From assembly GCA_016717265.1 (NCBI GenBank), contig JADKFX010000001.1:2182501-2246500 (forward strand): 64,000 bases of DNA, in the 5' to 3' direction. Source of the stretch: Saprospiraceae bacterium. Lineage in GTDB: Bacteria; Bacteroidota; Bacteroidia; Chitinophagales; Saprospiraceae. The position numbers were made by a program, and so were the translations under genes. Positions 57,519 to 64,000 of the stretch are shown piece by piece. The number at the start of each line of letters is the position of its first letter. Position 1 is the first letter of the stretch. Under the pieces are notes generated by a model that saw nothing but the letters and a program-made list of their open reading frames with translations, did no database searches and was not told the DNA's origin.

Positions 57519-58189
57519 TGTAATTTATTAAGAATATTAATTAATTCAATGTTTAGTTGTTCAATAGCTTTTTGTAATTGCCAGTTTTCTTTGTTTCTTG
57601 GTTCTACATAATTTGAAATACTTCGGATTGAAAGGAATGGCACATCCAGGGTTCGGCAAGCATAGAATAAACCTATGCCTTCCATACTCTCAACATCGCC
57701 GTTAAATTTATTAATTATTTGATCTATTGTGAATTGGTTTCCACTTGTTTTATTAACACTTAATCCATGAACTTGCTTTAAATTAGTTTGAATGGTTTTG
57801 TGCGTTTTTAAAATTTTACCATTTTGATATGGAAATCTATTTTTATCCAAGAGTCCTAAAGTAAAGGCATCTATAAGTTCTCCTTGTTGGTTTTCAGCAC
57901 CAAGATCTGCCCATTCTTCAGATATCACTTCAACAAGGCTCCCAGGTGGCAAAGTAGCATGATAGCTACCGGATACTCCTGCATGGATAATAAATGACAG
58001 CTTTGGAATTTGTTGATATCTAGCCAATGCAAATGCCATCATCATGCTGCTAATACCAGTCACCAATGGACTGATCTGAAGTCCATCTTTTTCATATTCG
58101 AGAAACGAATTTTTTTTCCAGGTATCTTCAAAATGGTTTAGACAAGGTTTGATTTCATTTTCAGTAGCACTTACAAGCAGAACTCTCAT
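57515..58189 (-). CDS. mqnB: futalosine hydrolase
   Basis: A 224-residue nucleosidase-fold protein with HAGVSGSY, PPGSLVEVISEEWADLGAE, VESMEGIGLFYACR and ISNYVEPRNKENW. These motifs fit futalosine hydrolase better than MTA/SAH nucleosidase, whose sequence differs at the last block. It cleaves futalosine to dehypoxanthine futalosine in the alternative menaquinone pathway, in the cytoplasm. It is preceded 9 bp upstream by a barrel-type gene. The other mqn genes lie outside the window. Confidence 0.9.
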   Translation of the reverse strand: MRVLLVSATENEIKPCLNHFEDTWKKNSFLEYEKDGLQISPLVTGISSMMMAFALARYQQIPKLSFIIHAGVSGSYHATLPPGSLVEVISEEWADLGAENQQGELIDAFTLGLLDKNRFPYQNGKILKTHKTIQTNLKQVHGLSVNKTSGNQFTIDQIINKFNGDVESMEGIGLFYACRTLDVPFLSIRSISNYVEPRNKENWQLQKAIEQLNIELINILNKLQ

Positions 58190-58198
58190 TTAAAATTA

Positions 58199-59014
58199 TT
58201 AGTTTAGTGATATAGATAATCCAATCGAAGGGCTCATACCTAAAGGGATGTGATATTCTATGGCGGAGGTCATCTGGTATCGTTTTCTGAGTTGCAATTG
58301 GAATGCAAAGCTATACATTGGTCCGGAAGTATTTATACCGCAAATTACAGCACGGCCATAAATGGGTGTGTATATGAATCCAAAATGAAGGGTTTGTTTA
58401 AGAATTCCATGTTTTTGTATTTCAACCAGGATATGAAAGGTTTCATTCACCTGATAGTTGAATCCAAATTTGAAAACAGCGGGATAAGCATATAGAGATT
58501 TACTTTGGATAGGCAGTGGATTTTTGATTACAAAGCCAACAAGAAGATTGGGAAGAAGCTTAGTTTGTAAGCCAACAGCATAAGTGATATTCATTAAATC
58601 ATTACTTTCTGGTGTTTGCGTATGAATATATCCAGCGCTAATTCCAAGATTTGTTTTTTCGTTTAATTTTTTTCCATAACTTATCAAGAACAATAAATCT
58701 TTTAGTTCATTACTACCATCAACGGCCATTTCAAACCCTATACCCGATGCTTTTTTTATTGGGAGACTCATGTTAAAGCTAGTTTCAAAAATTCCGTTTA
58801 CCAAAAAATAGTTATAGGATTCGAATTGGAAATTTATTGTTTTAAGACTCCCTAAATGAGCTGGATTCATCAAGCTATTTAATGAATTCCAGGTGCAAAT
58901 TCCGGTTTGGCCAGCACCCCTAGAACTTGAGCTAATCCCTGAAGACAAGATAGAGTGCTGACCTAAAACCGGTAAACCAAACAGTACGCTGAATATGAAA
59001 ATCAATAATACCAC
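58199..59014 (-). CDS. hypothetical outer-membrane protein, PorV/PorQ-like
   Basis: A 271-residue protein starting at GTG 59014, with a signal peptide ending near VLGQ. The start SSSRGAGQTGICTWNSLNSLMNPAHLG has the NPA turn common to the PorV/PorQ/FadL-like barrels that work with T9SS. The rest is strand-rich and ends SIGLSISLN. It is shorter than PorV (about 390), so it is more likely a PorQ-like or related small barrel. It lies 9 bp before mqnB, so the two may share a promoter. Confidence 0.78.
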   Translation of the reverse strand: MVLLIFIFSVLFGLPVLGQHSILSSGISSSSRGAGQTGICTWNSLNSLMNPAHLGSLKTINFQFESYNYFLVNGIFETSFNMSLPIKKASGIGFEMAVDGSNELKDLLFLISYGKKLNEKTNLGISAGYIHTQTPESNDLMNITYAVGLQTKLLPNLLVGFVIKNPLPIQSKSLYAYPAVFKFGFNYQVNETFHILVEIQKHGILKQTLHFGFIYTPIYGRAVICGINTSGPMYSFAFQLQLRKRYQMTSAIEYHIPLGMSPSIGLSISLN

Positions 59015-59179
59015 GAAGCGAAGCTAGCCTACGGCTATGTTAATCCGCAAGTTTAAAGCTTAAGTTTATTGAACCCCAGAACTTATTTATTTAGTTTCAG
59101 ATATTGCTGATTAAGGATTTATGGAATCATTTATAAATTACCCATTGAAACCAATTTCTTTTGAAAGTGATTTGACTTG

Positions 59180-59187
59180 TATCTTTG
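59180..59187 (+). promoter_or_regulatory. TAnnTTTG-type -7 motif
   Basis: TATCTTTG lies 50 bases before ATG 59237. It sits inside the longer frame from 59177, which supports the shorter start. Confidence 0.4.
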
Positions 59188-59236
59188 TATCAAGGCAGCA
59201 ATTCAATTATTTGTTATTTTATTTGAATACAGTTTT

Positions 59237-60763
59237 ATGAAGGAGATATTTTCAGAACAAATTATAAAAGCATATCAATTTCAAGGTATTGGTATTAGTT
59301 TGGGATCAGCCATGATTGGGTCTGAAGTAATACCAGATGCGAAAGTGAATCTTTCATTAAAAATGTTAAACCGGCATGGATTGATTGCCGGAGCTACAGG
59401 TACAGGAAAAACCAAAACGCTACAAGTATTAGCAGAGCAAATTTCTGCTCATGGTGTTTCCTGTGTATTAATGGATATCAAAGGTGACTTAAGTGGCATT
59501 GCAAAACAAGGTGTTCTAAATTCTAAAATTGAAGACCGGCACAAGGCAATTGGTATTGAATGGAATCCAAGGGATAATTTCATTGAATTTCTCAGTATAT
59601 CCTCGGAAGCAGGCACAAAATTGCGAGCTACTGTTTCAGAATTTGGGCCTGTCTTATTTTCGAAAATTTTAGGTTTGAATGATACGCAGGAAAGTGTATT
59701 ATCAATGATCTTTAAATTTTGTGACGACAATGGACTTTTACTCTTGGATCTTGAAGATTTGAAAAAAGTAATCCAATATATTGGTGATGAAGGAAAAGAA
59801 ATCATTGAAAAAGAATTTGGATCATTTTCTACGGTATCAACAGGTACCATACTAAGAAAAATTATAGAACTAGAACAACAAGGAGCGACTGCATTTTTTG
59901 GCGAGCGTTCTTTTGAAGTCGAAGATCTTGTTAGGCAAGATTCAAAGGGCAGGGGAGTAATTAGCATTTTAAGAGTTACAGATATTCAGGATAAACCTAA
60001 ACTTTTTAGCACGTATATGCTGCAAATGTTAGCAGAAATTTATTCTAAATTCCCGGAATTGGGAGATCAGGATAAACCGAAGTTAGTATTTTTTATTGAT
60101 GAAGCGCATTTGTTATTTGAAGAGGCAAGTTCGGCCTTGTTAAATCAATTGGAAACGGTTATTAAACTTATTCGATCAAAAGGAATTGGTTTGTTTTTTA
60201 TAACCCAAAATCCAATTGATATTCCGGAATCGATATTAGCTCAATTAGGGCTTAAAGTGCAACATGCACTTAGAGCATTTACAGCTAAAGACAGGAAAGC
60301 TATTAAAATGGCAGCCGAGAATTATCCAGAAACTAAGTTTTATGATGTAGCTGAATTAATAACCCAGCTAGGAATTGGTGAAGCGTTTGTTACCGGGTTG
60401 AATGAAAAGGGAATTCCAACTCCATTAGTGCATACGATGATGCGCGCACCAGAATCGAGAATGGATATAGTGTCTGAGGATGAATTGAAAGAAATTATTC
60501 GTAAATCTGAAATTGCAGCATACTATAATGAGGTTATAAACAGAGAAAGTGCAGCTGAGATCCTGTTGCAAAAAATGGAACAAGTGGATGAAAAAGAAGC
60601 TCCTGCTACAGAAAAAAGAAAAGGTAAATCCGTTCTGGAAAAGGTAATAGACAGTACCGTCACACGCCAGGTAGGTAGAACTGTAGCCAGAGAATTGACA
60701 AGAGGTTTGTTAGGTATGTTTGGCATTAAAACAAGTACCACCAGAAAGAAAACTTGGTTTTGA
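59237..60763 (+). CDS. HerA-like ATPase, DUF853 family
   Basis: 508 residues from ATG 59237; the frame from 59177 adds 20 residues over a promoter motif. The P-loop GATGTGKT is at residues 52-59, the Walker B region is VFFIDEAHLLFEE (about 276-288), and FFITQNP serves as sensor. This matches the DUF853 (YjgR) branch of HerA/FtsK ATPases. The C-terminal ~80 residues are charged and end with RGLLGMFG. Its role in DNA or protein translocation is unknown. It is divergent to the barrel gene. Confidence 0.93.
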   Translation: MKEIFSEQIIKAYQFQGIGISLGSAMIGSEVIPDAKVNLSLKMLNRHGLIAGATGTGKTKTLQVLAEQISAHGVSCVLMDIKGDLSGIAKQGVLNSKIEDRHKAIGIEWNPRDNFIEFLSISSEAGTKLRATVSEFGPVLFSKILGLNDTQESVLSMIFKFCDDNGLLLLDLEDLKKVIQYIGDEGKEIIEKEFGSFSTVSTGTILRKIIELEQQGATAFFGERSFEVEDLVRQDSKGRGVISILRVTDIQDKPKLFSTYMLQMLAEIYSKFPELGDQDKPKLVFFIDEAHLLFEEASSALLNQLETVIKLIRSKGIGLFFITQNPIDIPESILAQLGLKVQHALRAFTAKDRKAIKMAAENYPETKFYDVAELITQLGIGEAFVTGLNEKGIPTPLVHTMMRAPESRMDIVSEDELKEIIRKSEIAAYYNEVINRESAAEILLQKMEQVDEKEAPATEKRKGKSVLEKVIDSTVTRQVGRTVARELTRGLLGMFGIKTSTTRKKTWF

Positions 60764-60871
60764 TTTTACTAAATTTGTTTGGAAACAGAATCAATGACAA
60801 AATAGGGTCTAAAATAAACCAATGCAATTAATTTATTAATTCTTGTTACCGGTTAAATTGAGTTTATAAAA

Positions 60872-61423
60872 TTATTTTTTTGGTCCAGGTTTAAAGGATT
60901 CCTGAAAATTTTGGTAAGGGGTAGTTTTATAATGATTACCTCCAAAATAATTTGAAATAATTTCAAAGGTATCTGCATCCTGATAACCAGGTAATGGTTG
61001 TATCGTTTTAAAATCTTCATCCATAAAAACAAAGGTAGGATAGGAGAGTTGTCCATTCGTAATTTCAATTGCCAATTGATGAACACCGCGATTGCCACTT
61101 GGCATATACTTGTAAACTTTAGATTTAAAAGTAATATCTTCTTTTTGCTCTGCGTTAAATTTTACTGCGTAATAGTTTTTGTTTAAATATTTTATGATTC
61201 TAGGATCCTGAAAGGTAGAAGCATCCATTCGTTTACACCATCCACACCAATCTGTAAAAACGTCGACCATAATTTTACGTTTTTGCTTTTTCATCAAGCT
61301 TTGTGCCTGGTCCCAATTAACCCAATTGATTTTTTCTTGAGTGTAAGAAATAGAAACGGTTGAAAACAAGAAAACCAGGATGAGCGCTCCAGACAGGGTA
61401 AACTTAGTTGACGAATGATTCAT
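60872..61423 (-). CDS. exported thioredoxin-fold protein
   Basis: A 183-residue protein with a signal peptide (ending SYTQ), the active site WCGWCKRM (about residues 58-65) and the cis-Pro loop SYPTFVFMDED. This is a thioredoxin_7-type periplasmic oxidoreductase. The WCGWC site differs from the WCGPC of trxA, so its redox potential likely differs. No partner gene is nearby; ribD lies 98 bp upstream in the same direction. Confidence 0.91.
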   Translation of the reverse strand: MNHSSTKFTLSGALILVFLFSTVSISYTQEKINWVNWDQAQSLMKKQKRKIMVDVFTDWCGWCKRMDASTFQDPRIIKYLNKNYYAVKFNAEQKEDITFKSKVYKYMPSGNRGVHQLAIEITNGQLSYPTFVFMDEDFKTIQPLPGYQDADTFEIISNYFGGNHYKTTPYQNFQESFKPGPKK

Positions 61424-61521
61424 TCTTAGATAGTATTTTTATATAATAGACGACAAAATAACAATGAAGTAACCGAAATAACAAGCATAAAGGTTTTTAA
61501 TGGCTTCACTTTAAAACAACT

Positions 61522-62541
61522 TTAACTAAGATTATTGGTTTTCGTGAGATAATGTATTACATCTTTATCTAATATTAGGCTATTCTCTAGGAATCCTTGA
61601 ATCGAAGGAGCTTCAATTCCTTCCTTTAAATAGAGTGCAGTATTCGTAATAATGCGGGCTTCATCCCAAAATCCTGATTTGTAAAAATATTGAATTGTCT
61701 TTGCACCTCCTTCAACTAAAAGGGTTCCAATGCCTAAATGGATTAATTTTTCTAATAAAGTCTCTGGATTTTGATCGGATTCAAATTTAAGGTCATTGAG
61801 ATCGTAGCTTAAGGTAGATTTGTTAAAAGCATTGAAATCCATTTTTTCTGAGGCACTAAATCGACCTAAAACGATCCTAACTGGATTTTTACCTGGCCAA
61901 AATCTTGTTGTAAGCAATGGATTATCAATTTTGATGGTATTTGATCCAACTAAGATACCATCGGTTTCAGATCGCCACTTATGAACTAATAGATCAGAAT
62001 AGGAATTACTAATTTTCACCGTTTGTCGAGTTTTTCCTATGAAAAAATCAGCAGATTGGGCAAATTTCAAGATGATATAAGGTCTTTTATAAAGTATATT
62101 TGTTTCAAATTCCCGGATGCGATTTTGACCATTCCTTTCAAGCACAGGGCCAATCACTTCTAACCCTTGCTGTTTTAGGTATGCGATGCTTTTGCCAGCC
62201 ATTTTTGGATTTGGATCATACGCTCCAAAAACAAGCTTTTCTATTTTATTTTTTATAATAAAATCAGTACATGGACCCGTTTTGCCATAATGATTGCAAG
62301 GTTCCAAGCTTACATAAAGCGTGGATTTTGGAATTAAATCAAGGTCTTTCGGATGGACAGCATGAATTGCATTTACTTCTGCATGGGGTCCACCATATAC
62401 TTTATGGTAACCTTCGCCAATAATACGATCCTTAAATACTAAAATAGAACCAACTTGAGGATTTGGTGAAACAGTCCCTTTACCTAGTTCTGCTAGATAA
62501 AAGCAATATCTCATATAGTTTTCAAGTGATTTTTGACTCAT
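61522..62541 (-). CDS. ribD: bifunctional riboflavin biosynthesis protein RibD
   Basis: A 339-residue enzyme with a deaminase domain (HAEVNAI zinc/catalytic motif near residues 53-59 and SLEPCNHYGKTGPC near 77-90) and a C-terminal reductase domain (VGSNTIKIDNPLLTTR, LLVEGGAKT). It carries out the second and third steps of riboflavin synthesis from GTP. Length matches the family. No riboswitch was recognised upstream (62542-62830). Confidence 0.95.
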   Translation of the reverse strand: MSQKSLENYMRYCFYLAELGKGTVSPNPQVGSILVFKDRIIGEGYHKVYGGPHAEVNAIHAVHPKDLDLIPKSTLYVSLEPCNHYGKTGPCTDFIIKNKIEKLVFGAYDPNPKMAGKSIAYLKQQGLEVIGPVLERNGQNRIREFETNILYKRPYIILKFAQSADFFIGKTRQTVKISNSYSDLLVHKWRSETDGILVGSNTIKIDNPLLTTRFWPGKNPVRIVLGRFSASEKMDFNAFNKSTLSYDLNDLKFESDQNPETLLEKLIHLGIGTLLVEGGAKTIQYFYKSGFWDEARIITNTALYLKEGIEAPSIQGFLENSLILDKDVIHYLTKTNNLS

Positions 62542-62830
62542 TTATGAAGCGCTAACGTAAAAAGAAATACTTTTATACCAAATTATTTGATTTATTAAAA
62601 TCTTAATCTTAAAGATAAGTGTAAAGATCGGAGAATTTTACTCGCAATCAATTGGGAGAAAACGTATTTTGGAATTTCGAACAAATAAGAGACCTTTTAA
62701 GTTTTGAATTTTAAAAATGGATTAGGCCTAAAGTTAATTTTTTTTGATCCTGGAATCATTTTAATATTGCATTTATTTGATTTTGAGGATTCGTTGATTT
62801 TTTTTATTCTAATTTAATAAATTCGCAAAA

Positions 62831-63457
62831 ATGAAAAAACTAGTAACTGAATTTATTGGAACTTTTTTCCTGGTATTGGCAGTACAACTTTGTGTGTTAG
62901 GGGATGCTGGTAATCTTGCTCCAATTGGAATCGGTGCCATGTTAATGATTATGGTTTTTGCTGGAGGGCATATTTCCGGAGCACATTATAATCCGGCCAT
63001 TACAATGGCTGTTTTTCTTAGAGGGAAATGCGCAGCTTCCGATGTGCCAGGATATATTTTCGCACAGTTTTTGGGAGCTAGTTTAGCAGCCTTATTGTGT
63101 AGTGGATTTTTATTTGATAAAGTTGGACATGGAATCGATTTATCACTGACAGGTTCTCAAGCAATTCTTGCAGAAGCATTAGGCACTTTTGCCTGGTCTT
63201 GGGTGGTCTTAAACGTAGCGACTTCAAAAGATACTGAAGGGAATTCATTTTACGGACTAGCAATAGGAATGACACTTACAGCGTCTGCTTTTGCATTCGG
63301 TCCAATCTCTGGTGGAGCTTTTAATCCGGCTGTTGCCTTTAGTCTTGGGATTAGTAATATTTCAGGCTTTAATAATTTATGGATTTATATAGTCGGCGAA
63401 ATTATAGGAGCAGTAGCCGCTAGTTATGTTTTTCTATTTGCAAATGGTCGCGATTAA
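62831..63457 (+). CDS. aquaporin / MIP family channel
   Basis: A 208-residue integral membrane protein with six predicted helices and two NPA motifs, HYNPAIT (about residue 57) and AFNPAVA (about 163), the hallmark of the family. The Gly/His/Cys filter residues cannot be fixed by eye, so water versus glycerol specificity is open. Size fits a short aquaporin Z-like channel. It is a single gene, divergent to ribD across 289 bp. Confidence 0.94.
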   Translation: MKKLVTEFIGTFFLVLAVQLCVLGDAGNLAPIGIGAMLMIMVFAGGHISGAHYNPAITMAVFLRGKCAASDVPGYIFAQFLGASLAALLCSGFLFDKVGHGIDLSLTGSQAILAEALGTFAWSWVVLNVATSKDTEGNSFYGLAIGMTLTASAFAFGPISGGAFNPAVAFSLGISNISGFNNLWIYIVGEIIGAVAASYVFLFANGRD

Positions 63458-63679
63458 ATTTGAAACATTTCTATTTATTAAGATCTAAACTACTGTTGTT
63501 GCAATGCAGTTGGTTTGAATTTATTTAAACAAACAAATTGTAAGTTATTAATAGCATCAAATAGCAAGGACAAGGTAATTTTATTTGCTTTCATAAAATG
63601 CTTAGTACTAAACGGTCAGTATTTATCTTTGAGTACTTAGAAATTATGGATTTGATTATTTCAGTTTTTGTATACTGTT

Positions 63680-64000
63680 TTAATTTATATCTTTCTTTTC
63701 GGTCAATTTTTTAATCATAGATTCTAAATTTATTTTATTGGCAGAATCTGGTGCAAGCGGTAATGCTTTTAGCGCAAATTTTAAAGCCTTATCGTAATCA
63801 CCCATTGCAGCATTTCCGCGAGTCATGCCAACCAACGTCGTAAAGGTGTTTGGATATTTTTCAAAATTATATTTAAATATTTCCATTGCATCTATAGGTA
63901 ATTTCATGCTTATTAACTGTTTTCCATATTGATGAATTTCAAACATGTTGCCCTTTGGAAGAGCCCTTTTCATGATTTCTGTTGACTCCTCAATTCGATT
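63680..64000 (-). CDS. C-terminal TPR part of a DUF2911-like protein (5' end outside window)
   Basis: The frame continues to the right edge (NRIEESTEIMKRALP), so the start is missing; the ATG at 63973 is internal. The visible 106 residues contain TPR units (LHQYGKQLI-like, YNFEKYPNTF, GDYDKALKFALKAL) and end KKLTEKKDIN. This is how the C-terminus of many Bacteroidota DUF2911 proteins ends. The DUF2911 part itself is not visible, so the call rests on the tail. Confidence 0.72.
   Translation of the reverse strand, partial: NRIEESTEIMKRALPKGNMFEIHQYGKQLISMKLPIDAMEIFKYNFEKYPNTFTTLVGMTRGNAAMGDYDKALKFALKALPLAPDSANKINLESMIKKLTEKKDIN

Noticed and set aside
59177..59236. Upstream start of the HerA-like gene
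   Set aside because: It overlaps the TATCTTTG promoter motif; Met at 59237 matches the family start better.
62542..62830. FMN riboswitch upstream of ribD
   Set aside because: No conserved RFN-type stems were visible by eye; the region is AT-rich only.
1..64000. tRNA or rRNA genes
   Set aside because: No cloverleaf or rRNA-like sequence was recognised by eye; a tRNA scan was not possible here.

Overview
The window looks like chromosomal DNA of a member of the Bacteroidota, most likely a Saprospiraceae-type organism. The DNA is AT-rich. About eight proteins end in a type IX secretion (T9SS) C-terminal sorting domain with a YPNP/FPNP-like motif, and several carry SprB, HYR or dockerin-like repeats. 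Lineage families such as DUF3810, DUF983 and a DUF2911-type tail are present, menaquinone synthesis is of the futalosine type (mqnB), and TAnnTTTG promoter-like motifs occur. The genus assignment is inference from gene content only.

Region 1-17.4 kb (+ strand) is one continuous gene train. It holds the membrane-anchored C-terminus of a probable Ser/Thr kinase, an FHA-TM-coiled coil-trypsin-like protease, a membrane-anchored PP2C phosphatase, a lipoprotein, a repeat-rich T9SS protein with five near-identical 216-bp repeats, a probable outer-membrane protein, a von Willebrand A protein that may be TssR-like, a LolD/MacB-type ABC ATPase with an FtsX-type permease, a second lipoprotein and a SprB-repeat T9SS protein. 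Read together, it looks like a phospho-regulated cell-envelope or secretion machine, and it is the best candidate here for an undescribed system.

Region 17.5-31.2 kb is accessory. Two SLOG-like nucleotide-binding paralogues lie divergently. One is frameshifted and overlaps the start of a PD-(D/E)XK plus DEDD nuclease of the DUF2779 type; this is a possible defence module. Next come a PsbP-like membrane protein and a 1916-residue T9SS protein that fuses a GH25 muramidase, a propeller, an alpha/beta-hydrolase lipase and adhesion-type domains. Small hypothetical genes and an attC-like hairpin follow. A 1.5-kb IS3-family element then truncates an HD-type gene on its left and a T9SS gene on its right without a target duplication, which suggests an IS-associated deletion.

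Region 31.2-40.2 kb (- strand) is a block of secreted proteins: a propeller-like protein, an eight-domain Kazal inhibitor-like protein, two related ~480-residue proteins, and a large beta-helix protein separated from them by a perfect 22-bp palindrome. Region 40.2-42.2 kb is sparse, with an AraC-type regulator and a decayed reading frame.

Region 42.2-64 kb is largely housekeeping: DUF983, DUF2207/LemA, a probable metal-uptake TonB receptor operon with a His-rich protein, two paralogous dockerin-like T9SS proteins, an S4 protein, PPK2, DUF58, thioredoxin, DUF3810, mqnB with a coupled 26-residue mini-ORF, a HerA-like ATPase, a thioredoxin-fold protein, ribD, an aquaporin, and the C-terminus of a DUF2911-like protein at the right edge. 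I saw no rRNA, tRNA or CRISPR array.
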